Positions 35,145-43,338 of a stretch of DNA of 64,000 nt are shown piece after piece (the first letter of the stretch is position 1; every line of letters begins with the position of its first letter). The DNA is from Lachnospiraceae bacterium. Lineage in GTDB: Bacteria > Bacillota > Clostridia > Lachnospirales > Lachnospiraceae. The notes beneath the pieces are model-generated. The model did not search any database and was not told the origin of the DNA. It was given only the letters and a program-made list of their open reading frames with translations. The stretch covers positions 25,487 through 89,486 of the forward strand of contig JAFRXK010000067.1 of NCBI GenBank assembly GCA_017442865.1. The letters run 5' to 3'. A program made the position numbers and the translations under genes.

Positions 35145-36715
35145 TATATATCTTTATTCTTTTTATATGCCTTCGCCCACTTAGATATCTCCTTCATTTT
35201 GGCATAATTATTTGTGTTCTCGGTGCTTAAGCTTTTATAAAGCTTAAGTCTCTCCGGCGATAATTCTCCTCTTTTAATCGCCGCCTTAACAGCGCAGCCG
35301 GGCTCTGTCTCATGCCTGCAGTCGCTGAATCTGCAATGTCTTTCAAGCTCCACAATATCCGAAAATGTATTGTCTATGCCTTCTTCATTGCCCGCCATAC
35401 CGACCTCGCGCATTCCGGGCGTGTCAATAACAGCTACGCCGTTTTCCAGCAAAATAAGCTGCCTGTGCGTTGTTGTATGCCTGCCGGTAGAGTCTGACTC
35501 CCTTACATCGCCGGTTTTCATAACATTTTCACCGCATATGGCATTTAAAAGAGTTGATTTACCCGCGCCTGAGGAGCCCATGAGGCATATGGTTGTTCCC
35601 GGCTTGAAATACTCCTTAAGTTCATCAATTCCTATTTCATACAATGCACTGACTGCATGAACTCTGATTTCCTCCGAAATCGTCTCAACCTCGCTTATGT
35701 ATCTTCCGGTGTTGCCGCAAAGGTCAGACTTCGTAAGAATAACCACCGGAACCGCACCTCCCTGAAGTGCAACGCTTGCATATCTTGCAATCCGGTTGTA
35801 GCTGTAATCCTCGTTTAATGACGTAATGATAAACGCATAATCTACATTTGAAACCATGTACTGCATCACGCCTGTCTTTGCCTGGTCAGGTCTTTTTAAC
35901 AGACTGCTCCTTTCGCAGACCGACAAAATCACGGAATCTCCCGACGGATTGTATCTGAATGTCACGTAATCTCCCACAACCGGCAGTTTTTCTGCTGTCT
36001 CTCCATAAAAGCTGCCCTTAAGCTTTGCAGGAATATCCTTTTCCCAGAACTTAATAGTATAACTGTTCTTTCTAATCTCCGATATTCTGCCAAGCCTTTC
36101 CTTATGCAGCCACTGACATGAAAGCTTTAACGGCTTGTAATAAGGAAATTCCTTTGTATACGCTTCAATCTGCGCCTTATCCTCACACTCCTCAAAAACC
36201 GGTGCTTCATAAAACTTTCCATTTATATTTTCAAAGCCTTCATTCAGCGGATATGCCATAAACGCATCAAAATTTCCTAACACAGGATGTACAATTCCGA
36301 ACTTATCACACGTTACAAAGCCATGCCTTGGATAGTATTCCGGTTCGCCGCAAATAACAATGCCCTTATACCCTGCTTCCTTTGCCAGCGCAAGCGTAGT
36401 CTCCAAAAGCTTTGCGCCTATACCTAGGCTAAAGCAGGTCGGCTCCACCGCAAGCGGTCCAAACGTAAGAACCTCATGCTCCGTATCTCCATCCACAACC
36501 CTTGCCCTTGAATAAAAAATTGCTCCGACAATACGTCCGTCAAGCTCTGCCACCCTGCTAAGCTCCGGGACATACTCCTTAGCCTCCCTCAGCCTGTGAA
36601 CCAGCAGATGCTCATTGCAGCCCGGTCCGTGAATATTCCAAAACGCTCTAAGCGTCATATGCTCTGTATTATAATAATCTTCCTTGGTTTCTTTTCTGAT
36701 AATAATATTATTCAA
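35141..36715 (-). CDS. rsgA: GNAT acetyltransferase fused to RsgA ribosome-biogenesis GTPase
   Basis: 524 residues from a TTG start with GGAGG 8 bases upstream; an ATG five codons earlier is the alternative. Residues 1 to about 175 are a GNAT domain (LAVEPTCFSLGIGAKLLETTL; YYPRHGF). From about 210 to the end it is a complete RsgA: OB fold, circularly permuted GTPase with LTKSDL (G4) before G1 GSSGAGKST and G3 DTPGM, and the zinc motif CRFSDCRHETEPGC. RsgA releases late factors from the 30S subunit. The fusion is unusual; the acetyltransferase substrate is unknown. Confidence 0.9.
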   Translation of the reverse strand: MNNIIIRKETKEDYYNTEHMTLRAFWNIHGPGCNEHLLVHRLREAKEYVPELSRVAELDGRIVGAIFYSRARVVDGDTEHEVLTFGPLAVEPTCFSLGIGAKLLETTLALAKEAGYKGIVICGEPEYYPRHGFVTCDKFGIVHPVLGNFDAFMAYPLNEGFENINGKFYEAPVFEECEDKAQIEAYTKEFPYYKPLKLSCQWLHKERLGRISEIRKNSYTIKFWEKDIPAKLKGSFYGETAEKLPVVGDYVTFRYNPSGDSVILSVCERSSLLKRPDQAKTGVMQYMVSNVDYAFIITSLNEDYSYNRIARYASVALQGGAVPVVILTKSDLCGNTGRYISEVETISEEIRVHAVSALYEIGIDELKEYFKPGTTICLMGSSGAGKSTLLNAICGENVMKTGDVRESDSTGRHTTTHRQLILLENGVAVIDTPGMREVGMAGNEEGIDNTFSDIVELERHCRFSDCRHETEPGCAVKAAIKRGELSPERLKLYKSLSTENTNNYAKMKEISKWAKAYKKNKDIY

Positions 36716-36883
36716 TGTTAAATCCTCCATCTTTCTTTATTATTTACAACCCGGATGAAGGCCTCCGATAATAGATTTTTAATAGAAATTTAGACTAAAG
36801 TCGAATGAACTGCCGCCCGCAGCGCATCTTTAGCAGAGCGTTTTTATTATATATTAAAGCCCCATGGCTCATTCCTATATAAC

Positions 36884-36910
36884 AAAAACCGTGACAAATA
36901 AGCCACGGTC
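36884..36910 (-). terminator. intrinsic terminator of the small transcript near 37 kb
   Basis: Minus-strand ACCGTG and CACGGT arms with a 10-base loop, followed by TTTTTG. It lies about 200 bases downstream of a strong promoter on the same strand. Confidence 0.65.
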
Positions 36911-36983
36911 AAACTACATCTGTAAAATCAATTTGATAGCTTCGTAAACTGCCCTAAAAGCAACTAACTCACGACACAATATA

Positions 36984-37049
36984 TCAAAAATCACAAACCG
37001 AGGTCTTCATACTATATTCAATTACAATCTCTATTCTCTTCGCAATCAT
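36984..37049 (-). CDS. possible 21-aa peptide within a small transcript
   Basis: A short ORF (MIAKRIEIVIEYSMKTSVCD...) starts 8 bases after GAGGT. It lies between a TTGACT-N17-TATACT promoter and a terminator. The transcript may instead be a non-coding RNA; the peptide is too short to classify. Confidence 0.35.
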   Translation of the reverse strand: MIAKRIEIVIEYSMKTSVCDF

Positions 37050-37087
37050 CAATACTACCTCGCTTTCTTAATTATTTGACTTTATTA

Positions 37088-37116
37088 AGTATAGCAGACA
37101 AGGATATTAAAGTCAA
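37088..37116 (-). promoter_or_regulatory. near-consensus promoter of a small transcript
   Basis: TTGACT (37116-37111) and TATACT (37093-37088) on the minus strand are separated by exactly 17 bases. A start near 37081 would give an RNA of about 200 nucleotides ending at the terminator 36884-36910. Confidence 0.65.
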
Positions 37117-37198
37117 TAATTTTTATATAATTGATTCTGCTCCATTCCTAGCAAACAATACTTTTTTTACACAACTTCACCTAATTTATGAGGCTATA

Positions 37199-37251
37199 GT
37201 CAAAAGATATTTTGCCCTCCATGATACCTGAGGATTGCTATACACTACGTG
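37199..37251. repeat. dispersed intergenic repeat, copy 1
   Basis: It shares the blocks GTCAAAAGATATTTTG, ATACCT, GGATTGCTA and ACACTACGTG, in the same order and spacing, with 42019-42070. The first block is itself an inverted repeat (GTCAAAA/TTTTGAC-like). Both copies are intergenic. Confidence 0.75.
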
Positions 37252-37262
37252 ACATCACATTA

Positions 37263-38336
37263 TCAATCAATATAAAAATCTTTAAATAAGGCCTCTATTC
37301 TTGCATCTGTTTTTTCAACCATCTTATTTTTTAGCAGTATCTTTTCAATCTTTTTTCTTATAAATTCAATAGAAATGGCAGCTATAAAAATAGTCACAAT
37401 GCATAATAAAAGGTGTGGTATTACTATTATAATCGATTTATTTAAAACCCTGTCTATGTTAAATATATTCTTCCAGATTATATCTTTTGTATATGTATTA
37501 TCGTGTAAAAGATAACATGCAAACGTACTGCCTGCTATAAAATTAACTGTTTTATTTCTAAAGTTCTTTTTGCTAAAAATTAAAAAAAGCGCAATACCTG
37601 CAATAAGAATTGTAGGTGAATACATTTTATGAAAATAATTTGCTTTATCCAAATCCCATGTCATATTGTATTTTTCATGGAAAAAATACAATACTAACGA
37701 AGAACCCCACATAATCATTATCATCAACCAAAATGTTATTTCTGCCCTCTTTTGAAGCAGCACAGGCATATCTGTGTGTTTCAGATATGCACCTATTAAA
37801 TAGATAAAACAAAACCATCTTATATTATCCACCATAAAGTGCGATGACACAAATATGAACGGAACAATTGAAAGGAAAAAGCCCAGAAATATAAGCAAGC
37901 CATAGTTATTATTTATCTTCCTTGCAACTATATTTAAAAACGGACTTAAAATATACATTCCAATGTACGCTGTAACAAACCAGTAAAGTCCGTTAATCGG
38001 AGATAAAAGAGTGTTTATCGCAATATTAATATTTATATCCCTGTTAAATAAAAATAATATAAACAAAGCTATTAATGCATAAAATAATGTTTGCATGGCA
38101 ATTCTTAGCACATTCGATAATTTAAAACTCTTATCAACCATAAAATATCCTGTAATTAAGACAAAACAGGTCACGCCAAGCTTTCCGCCTACATTTAATA
38201 GCGATGCAACAATATAATTGAGTGTAACATCACTTTCCAGCATCCCTCCATGCAGTGAGTAATGACTTGCAATTATCAGAATCATACTGACAATTCTCAG
38301 CAGCTCAAATTTACTTTCCCTTTCTCTGATTGGCAT
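37263..38336 (-). CDS. membrane acyltransferase (acyltransferase 3 family, OafA/WecH-like)
   Basis: About 357 residues with ten or so helices. The N-terminal ELLRIVSMILIIASHYSLHGG gives the family R and H residues, and later NGLYWFVTAYIGMYILSPFL and FIYLIGAYL are typical. These enzymes O-acylate sugars, peptidoglycan or exported polysaccharides. The gene may modify the surface polymer made elsewhere in the genome, but it is not adjacent to the polysaccharide locus. The chosen start has GGAGG 6-10 bases upstream. Confidence 0.87.
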   Translation of the reverse strand: MPIRERESKFELLRIVSMILIIASHYSLHGGMLESDVTLNYIVASLLNVGGKLGVTCFVLITGYFMVDKSFKLSNVLRIAMQTLFYALIALFILFLFNRDININIAINTLLSPINGLYWFVTAYIGMYILSPFLNIVARKINNNYGLLIFLGFFLSIVPFIFVSSHFMVDNIRWFCFIYLIGAYLKHTDMPVLLQKRAEITFWLMIMIMWGSSLVLYFFHEKYNMTWDLDKANYFHKMYSPTILIAGIALFLIFSKKNFRNKTVNFIAGSTFACYLLHDNTYTKDIIWKNIFNIDRVLNKSIIIVIPHLLLCIVTIFIAAISIEFIRKKIEKILLKNKMVEKTDARIEALFKDFYID

Positions 38337-38408
38337 CAGCTCCTCCACCTTTCTGTAAATTATCATTACCTAATATTCAAAAGCACCCTTACTATACCGG
38401 CTCCTGTT

Positions 38409-39179
38409 TTACAGGAATAATTTCTCCAGCCACCTTGCAATTCCATCCTCATCATTGCTTCCGATGACAACATCCGCAATCGCCTTGACTTCATCAATTG
38501 CGTTACCCATTGCAACTCCGACCCCCGCCATCTTAAGCATCCCAATATCGGCAAAATCATCCCCGAATGCAATCACATCCGCAGGCGCAATCCCACAGCT
38601 TTTGCACGCAAGCTCAATTGCCGCCTCCTTTGTAACGCCTTTTGGGGTGTATTTGTACCAGAAACCGTCAGAAAAACGGACTGCGTCACAATCCGGTAGC
38701 CTTTGTGCAAGCTGCTTTGCCTTTTCTTCATCAAATATCTCCACGCACATTTTCAGTGCTTCTTCAGAAAAATCGCTAAAATCTGTCCAGACGCTGTCGC
38801 CCCAGCTCTTATCAAGCTTTTGCGGGTCAATTCTGTAATTCCAGTAATGTGTATCCGGCGTGTCCAGAGTTATCTCAACATCTTCGCCACACACCTGCCT
38901 GACTGTGTAAATCATCTCACGGACTGTTGCAGGCGAAAATGCCGCCTTATATATGTATTCGTCCTTTTTCTTCACAAGCGCACCTCCGCTTGTAATAAGA
39001 ATGTCCGGGCGAAGCTGTCCCAGAAATGTCAGACAGTTGCACTCACTTCTTGAAGTAGAAACGCCTATCAGATACCCTCTCTGCCTGCAAATATCCAGCT
39101 GATAAAGGCTGTCCGCCGATATGGTTTTATCGCTCCTAAGAAGTGTTCCATCCAAATCAAATAATAATAATCTGCTCAT
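38409..39179 (-). CDS. Cof-type HAD-superfamily phosphatase
   Basis: 256 residues. Motif I is LLFDLDGTLL (catalytic D), motif II is GVSTSRS, the late lysine lies in GVTKEAAIEL and motif IV is VIAFGDDFADIGML, with a C2B-type cap between. Cof-type HAD enzymes hydrolyse sugar phosphates, FMN or cofactor intermediates. AAGGAG precedes the ATG. Flanking genes do not reveal a substrate. Confidence 0.93.
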   Translation of the reverse strand: MSRLLLFDLDGTLLRSDKTISADSLYQLDICRQRGYLIGVSTSRSECNCLTFLGQLRPDILITSGGALVKKKDEYIYKAAFSPATVREMIYTVRQVCGEDVEITLDTPDTHYWNYRIDPQKLDKSWGDSVWTDFSDFSEEALKMCVEIFDEEKAKQLAQRLPDCDAVRFSDGFWYKYTPKGVTKEAAIELACKSCGIAPADVIAFGDDFADIGMLKMAGVGVAMGNAIDEVKAIADVVIGSNDEDGIARWLEKLFL

Positions 39180-39226
39180 TAAATGCCAGACTCCTTAAAT
39201 AATATTTATTCAATTAACTCCCTTTT

Positions 39227-39709
39227 TTAAAATTTTCTATTTATGCACTTCCACGCTTCAATCAGTCTCTCCAGGCTCCATGCCGCATTCGCCGGACTGG
39301 TTGAAGGCAGACATAGCGCCTCCCTGTTAATCACCGGCTGTGTGTATTTCTGATAATATTTGTACGCCGTCTTACCATTAACATAAATTGTCCTGATATC
39401 AGCATCCCTAAGAATAATATTGATATCATTTGCAGTAACGTTTCTTATGGTGGCATCTGACGAGCCTTCAATATCACAGGAGCTTATCACATCCCAGAGT
39501 GCAATATGATTGCGAAGCAGAAACGCCTTCTTTTCTTCAACTGTCGCAGGAACCTTTTCATCAAATATTGAAGCAATTACCCTCCAAAACCGGTTCTGCG
39601 GATGTCCATAAAAGAAGCCTTCTTCTCTTGATTTTACGGAAGGGAAGCTTCCAAGAATCAAAACCTCTGAAGTCTTATCAAATACAGGCGGAATTGGGTG
39701 AAGAGTCAT
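39227..39709 (-). CDS. DNA-deoxyinosine glycosylase (UDG superfamily family 6-like)
   Basis: 160 residues. The N-terminal motif LILGSFPSVKSREEGFFYGHPQNRFWR and the C-terminal LPSTSPANAAW are diagnostic of the hypoxanthine/uracil-DNA glycosylase group (family 6 or MUG-like). It excises deaminated adenine, and perhaps uracil, from DNA to start base-excision repair. AAGAGG lies 9 bases before the ATG. It is transcribed between a membrane XRE regulator and an HAD phosphatase, probably without a functional link. Confidence 0.9.
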   Translation of the reverse strand: MTLHPIPPVFDKTSEVLILGSFPSVKSREEGFFYGHPQNRFWRVIASIFDEKVPATVEEKKAFLLRNHIALWDVISSCDIEGSSDATIRNVTANDINIILRDADIRTIYVNGKTAYKYYQKYTQPVINREALCLPSTSPANAAWSLERLIEAWKCINRKF

Positions 39710-39727
39710 AACAGGTTACCTCTTTTC

Positions 39728-40336
39728 TTAAAACTGTTCTTTAATCTTAATCAGCAAAAAGCCCTTTATAATCAATATCGTAAAACATAAAATTGCCGCA
39801 TACGGCTGTCTGGTTATAATAAATATTACCGTTGCAACCGTTGACAAAGCAAGCCCGGTAATAAGCCTGTGGCGGTTCCATGCCGGTCTGTCAAGATTAC
39901 TTATAATGAGTCCGCTGATACCGTTTAACACAGTAATACTGATGATAAACACAAATACTGTTTTTACCCACGGATTCACCCCGTTCATATTAAACAACGA
40001 TACTGCTGTCAAATCCGCACCATTTCCGAACACAGGAATGAACAGAAGCAAAGCTGTAAGAACATCCAGTGTGCTGCATATTGCAGAAATATATCTGCCG
40101 ATGAACTCCTTTTTATCATTTTCCGCAACAGAAAGAATCTCTTCAGAACAAATCAGTTCGTCTATAGTAACCGAAAAAAAACGTGATATTTCCTTCAATG
40201 AATCAATATTAGGATAACCCCTGCCGGACTCCCATTTTGAAACTGCCGTTCTTGAAACATAAAGTGCCTGTGCAAGCTCCTCCTGCGTAAGTCCCCTGCT
40301 TTTTCTAAGCTCCTGCAGCTTCTCGTTAAACTCCAT
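39728..40336 (-). CDS. membrane-bound XRE-family transcriptional regulator
   Basis: 202 residues. The N-terminal helix-turn-helix (LQELRKSRGLTQEELAQALYVSRTAVSKWE) is followed by a short linker and four hydrophobic helices. Membrane-tethered XRE regulators of this form are common in Clostridia; signals are unknown. The start with GGGGAGG upstream overlaps the PAP2 gene's stop by 11 bases, so the two are translationally linked. It may therefore regulate or sense envelope lipid state, which is inference. Confidence 0.88.
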   Translation of the reverse strand: MEFNEKLQELRKSRGLTQEELAQALYVSRTAVSKWESGRGYPNIDSLKEISRFFSVTIDELICSEEILSVAENDKKEFIGRYISAICSTLDVLTALLLFIPVFGNGADLTAVSLFNMNGVNPWVKTVFVFIISITVLNGISGLIISNLDRPAWNRHRLITGLALSTVATVIFIITRQPYAAILCFTILIIKGFLLIKIKEQF

Positions 40337-41018
40337 ATATATCCTCCCCTGCTTTTTTATCAACTAACAATACAAAAGCTTTATATATACAAAACATTCC
40401 AAAGCTTAATAAAACCGAACCTGCAATATCCGTCGCCCAGTGTACGCCCGCAATCAGCCTTCCAATCACCATAAATGCCGAAAACGCCACCGCTAAAGCG
40501 TTTATTATTCCTCTGACATGCTTATATTTGCATCTTCGCTCAATCTGAAAAATAAGCGTCGGCATTACGCTTAAAACCAGCAGTGTTGTTGAAGATGGAT
40601 ATGAGGCTTCCAAAAAACCGTCTATCAGAACAGGTCTGTAATTGATAGGTATCATTTCGAAAATCAGGTATCCGAAGATTACCACAATATAGTAAATTCC
40701 TAAAAAAATAATGTCCGTATCGACCTTAAACAGGCTTCTTCGCTTTATCAGCTGAACAAAGCCCAGAGCGCCAAAGCCTATACATATTGCTATAGGAACC
40801 AGCCCCAGCCAGTCGGTAATGGTATAAATCGTCATATGTACGCCAGTAAGGCAGTGGAACCATAAATTAAATGTCGCAAAACCAATCAATGTTCCGTTTT
40901 GTCCTGCTGCCTGTACATCCACGTACTGAATAAGCACGGTCCATAATACAAATGCTGCAATAAGCACTGAGCCTGTTATAAAACAATTTTTACAATTTAC
41001 TTTTTTCTTCATTTTCAT
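40326..41018 (-). CDS. PAP2-superfamily phosphatase
   Basis: 230 residues, six helices. PAP2 catalytic motifs: the lysine/arginine motif is degenerate (YRPVLIDG), motif 2 is YPSSTT (PSGH-like, with T for H), and motif 3 is GRLIAGVHWATDI (SRxxxxxHxxxD-like). The family dephosphorylates membrane lipids such as undecaprenyl pyrophosphate or phosphatidate. The PSST variation may affect activity. AAAGGATG precedes the ATG. It overlaps the XRE regulator gene. Confidence 0.88.
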   Translation of the reverse strand: MKMKKKVNCKNCFITGSVLIAAFVLWTVLIQYVDVQAAGQNGTLIGFATFNLWFHCLTGVHMTIYTITDWLGLVPIAICIGFGALGFVQLIKRRSLFKVDTDIIFLGIYYIVVIFGYLIFEMIPINYRPVLIDGFLEASYPSSTTLLVLSVMPTLIFQIERRCKYKHVRGIINALAVAFSAFMVIGRLIAGVHWATDIAGSVLLSFGMFCIYKAFVLLVDKKAGEDIYGV

Positions 41019-41289
41019 ATCATCCTTTCATTTTTACACGGGTAGTCAAACTGATGAATCCGGCTTTCCACGACATCTTAGACCTGATTATCTCAGCCTT
41101 CCATGACATTTCCAAACCGAACTCTGTCTTTTGCCCCTCGTCTAAACTGAAGGTAGCGAAAATCTCTGAAAATGAAAAGAATCACTCCGTCACATAGGTG
41201 ATACGAAGCGTGTCAATGTATATTTTATATTATTTTTCTGCATCTGCGCATTATTTATTTTATCACAATCCATAAATAATTTATATAAG
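41019..41289. other. gap upstream of the PAP2-XRE unit without a recognised gene
   Basis: No open frame with a ribosome site, repeat or strong promoter was recognised in these 271 bases. It should contain the promoter for the PAP2-XRE transcript. Confidence 0.4.
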
Positions 41290-41370
41290 AAAAAAGCCCA
41301 AGCCGCAAGTGGTATGTATCCTGTTTACCGGGCACCCCGGCAAGGAGCATGCATATTACTTGCGGTTTGG
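41290..41370 (-). terminator. long branched terminator at the end of the sulfur operon
   Basis: On the minus strand the two ends (41352-41370 and 41298-41316) pair over 16 of 19 positions, with an inner CCGGG/CCCGG stem, followed by a run of six T. The complexity, about 75 bases, is beyond a standard terminator; it might also be a small structured RNA. Confidence 0.6.
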
Positions 41371-41427
41371 ACTATAAAACTTTTCTATTTTGTTTAAAAT
41401 ACGGTATGCTAACCCGGACAGTCAGGT

Positions 41428-41985
41428 TTATTCTGAAAGCGCATCCCTCCATGTTGCCGGCTTGAAATAATCCTTAAGAGGAAGAAGTCTGGCATCAACA
41501 TCTACTCCAAGCACTGAATTGAAGTTGTTTGTTGCCTGCATCTGTGCAGCAAATCCAACGATAATAATAATCTCCTCATCAGTATAGAACTTGCGGAGTC
41601 CGTCAAGCAGTTCATCTGAAACCTTTGTAGGATCCTTTACAATCTGCTGTCCAAGCTCCTGTAAAAGCTTCTCGTTCTCCGATGTCTCAAAATCATTAGG
41701 ATCAAGACCAAGCTCCTTAAGGTCGCTTATAAAGAACAGCGAGCACAAAATGCATCCGTTTGTAGTAGAAACCGAGTGTGCATATATTGTAGCTGCACGT
41801 AAGCCTACAGTATTTACAAGGCTCTCCCATGAATCATACCAGCCCATAAATGCCTTGTATGTACCATAGTCCTGAAGCATTACAAGCTTCATATTTGTTA
41901 TCTTTCCCGCTGCTTCAAGCTTCTCATAAGCTGCCTTTGCCTCTCCTGTAAGTTCATTTGGTTGTTTTAAATTTACTCTTGCCAT
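41428..41985 (-). CDS. carboxymuconolactone decarboxylase (CMD)-family protein
   Basis: 185 residues, alpha-helical. The AhpD-like/CMD motif CILCSLFFISDL supplies the CxxC redox pair, following YAHSVSTTNG. CMD-family proteins are often peroxidatic or act as partners in thiol-dependent detoxification rather than decarboxylases. The downstream start with AAAGGA 9 bases before is used. It is the last gene before the terminator at 41290-41370 and lies 180 bases beyond the alcohol dehydrogenase, with a dispersed repeat between, so cotranscription is possible but unproved. Confidence 0.8.
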   Translation of the reverse strand: MARVNLKQPNELTGEAKAAYEKLEAAGKITNMKLVMLQDYGTYKAFMGWYDSWESLVNTVGLRAATIYAHSVSTTNGCILCSLFFISDLKELGLDPNDFETSENEKLLQELGQQIVKDPTKVSDELLDGLRKFYTDEEIIIIVGFAAQMQATNNFNSVLGVDVDARLLPLKDYFKPATWRDALSE

Positions 41986-42018
41986 TTTATTAATTCCTTT
42001 CATATTTTTTTTATCGTG

Positions 42019-42070
42019 GTCAAAAGATATTTTGACCTCATAATACCTACGGATTGCTACACACTACGTG
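42019..42070. repeat. dispersed intergenic repeat, copy 2
   Basis: It carries the same blocks as the copy at 37199-37251 and sits between the alcohol dehydrogenase and CMD genes. The GTCAAAAGATATTTTGAC block is a near-palindrome that would fold in RNA from either strand. Confidence 0.75.
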
Positions 42071-42165
42071 CTCGCGCAATCCCAGATACCACTCAAAATC
42101 TTTTTAACTGCTGATGCCTATAAATTGAAGTACACTGTCTACTCCTACAATCCTGTCCGGCGTCA

Positions 42166-43326
42166 TTATAGTGCCAGCGTCAGAATTTCCTGAATTTTTT
42201 CTGCATCCAAAGGCTCATAGTGTCCTACGGTGCCGTTTCTTGTTGCTCTCTTTGCCATGATTTCAAAATCCCTGTCATCAATATTTAACTCGGAAAGCTT
42301 TGTCTTAAGACCAAGCTTTCTAAAGAACGCCTCAAGCCTCTCAGAAAGAATATATGCTCTTTCAGACTCCGAATAATTATAAGAATCCGCTCCAAACAGC
42401 CTGTTTGCTAAAAGTGCAAGTCTCCAAGGCTTGTTTTGTGCCATATACCTTGTCCATGCCGTTATGACTATCGCCATGCCTTCACCATGTGTTATGTTAT
42501 ACTGTGCCGAGAGCTCATGCTCAATACGATGAGAGCCCCAGTCTGCACTTCGTCCGGCATCTAGAAATCCTCCATGTGATACGCTTGCAAGCCATTGAAG
42601 CTCTCCTCTGGCATTCACATCCTTCGGATTTTTAAGCAGCTTGTCTGCATTTACAAAAAGAGCTTTTATTGCACCTTCAATAAGATAATCTGTAGTATCT
42701 GAATATCTTTCATCCGAAAAATATCTTTCTAAAAGATGAGAAAGCACATCTGCAATTCCTACATAGGTCTGATAAGCAGGAAGACCCACAGTATATTTAG
42801 GATTCATAATCGCAAATTTCGGAATGATTCTGTTATCCTCAAAGCCAAGCTTCCACTCGCCATTTGAAAGAATAGCTGCATTTGAGGTTTCAGAACCGCT
42901 GGAAGCAGTTGTTGCAATTACTCCGATTGGAAGAACCTTCTTTGGAGATATGCCCTTATCAAAAAAGTCCCACACATCATTCTCGTATGGAATTCCAAGT
43001 GCGACTGCCTTTGCGGTATCAATCGAGCTGCCGCCTCCTACTGCAAGCACAAAATCAACGTTATCCTTCTTGCCCTGCTCTACAAGCTGTCTTACCAGCT
43101 CAATTGATGGATTCGGAACTACATTTCCGTTCTCCGAAAATTTAATGCCAAGCTCGTTTACGGCATCCTTTATTACAGAATATATACCAAGCGTTTTGAT
43201 AAAGTCCCCACTGTATACCAGCAGCAATGATTTTACTTCATATTCACTAAGCAGCCCCTTTAGTTTTTTCTCGCTGTCTTCTCCAAAAACAATCTTTGCC
43301 GGATTGTAATATTCAAATCCTATCAT
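42166..43326 (-). CDS. iron-containing alcohol dehydrogenase (BDH/YqhD-like)
   Basis: 386 residues, the usual family length. NAD(P) binding: VLAVGGGSSIDTAKAVA. Metal ligands are expected in the ADVLSHLLERYF, SHRIEHELSA and ITHGEGMAIVI regions, all present. These enzymes reduce aldehydes to alcohols (butanol or methylglyoxal reductases). It lies 12 bases after metQ, so it may be cotranscribed with the sulfur operon; a link such as detoxifying the 2-ketobutyrate or aldehydes made in trans-sulfuration is speculative. AAGGAGG precedes the ATG. Confidence 0.92.
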   Translation of the reverse strand: MIGFEYYNPAKIVFGEDSEKKLKGLLSEYEVKSLLLVYSGDFIKTLGIYSVIKDAVNELGIKFSENGNVVPNPSIELVRQLVEQGKKDNVDFVLAVGGGSSIDTAKAVALGIPYENDVWDFFDKGISPKKVLPIGVIATTASSGSETSNAAILSNGEWKLGFEDNRIIPKFAIMNPKYTVGLPAYQTYVGIADVLSHLLERYFSDERYSDTTDYLIEGAIKALFVNADKLLKNPKDVNARGELQWLASVSHGGFLDAGRSADWGSHRIEHELSAQYNITHGEGMAIVITAWTRYMAQNKPWRLALLANRLFGADSYNYSESERAYILSERLEAFFRKLGLKTKLSELNIDDRDFEIMAKRATRNGTVGHYEPLDAEKIQEILTLAL

Positions 43327-43338
43327 TACTTAGCCTCC

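Larger units (their letters stand above)
36716..37262. other. 547-base gap holding a small transcript and a dispersed repeat
   Basis: This gap contains a predicted promoter (37088-37116), a 21-codon ORF, a terminator (36884-36910) and a dispersed repeat copy (37199-37251). The remaining part near 36716-36880, with a short GC-rich patch around 36810-36835, shows no gene. Confidence 0.6.
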
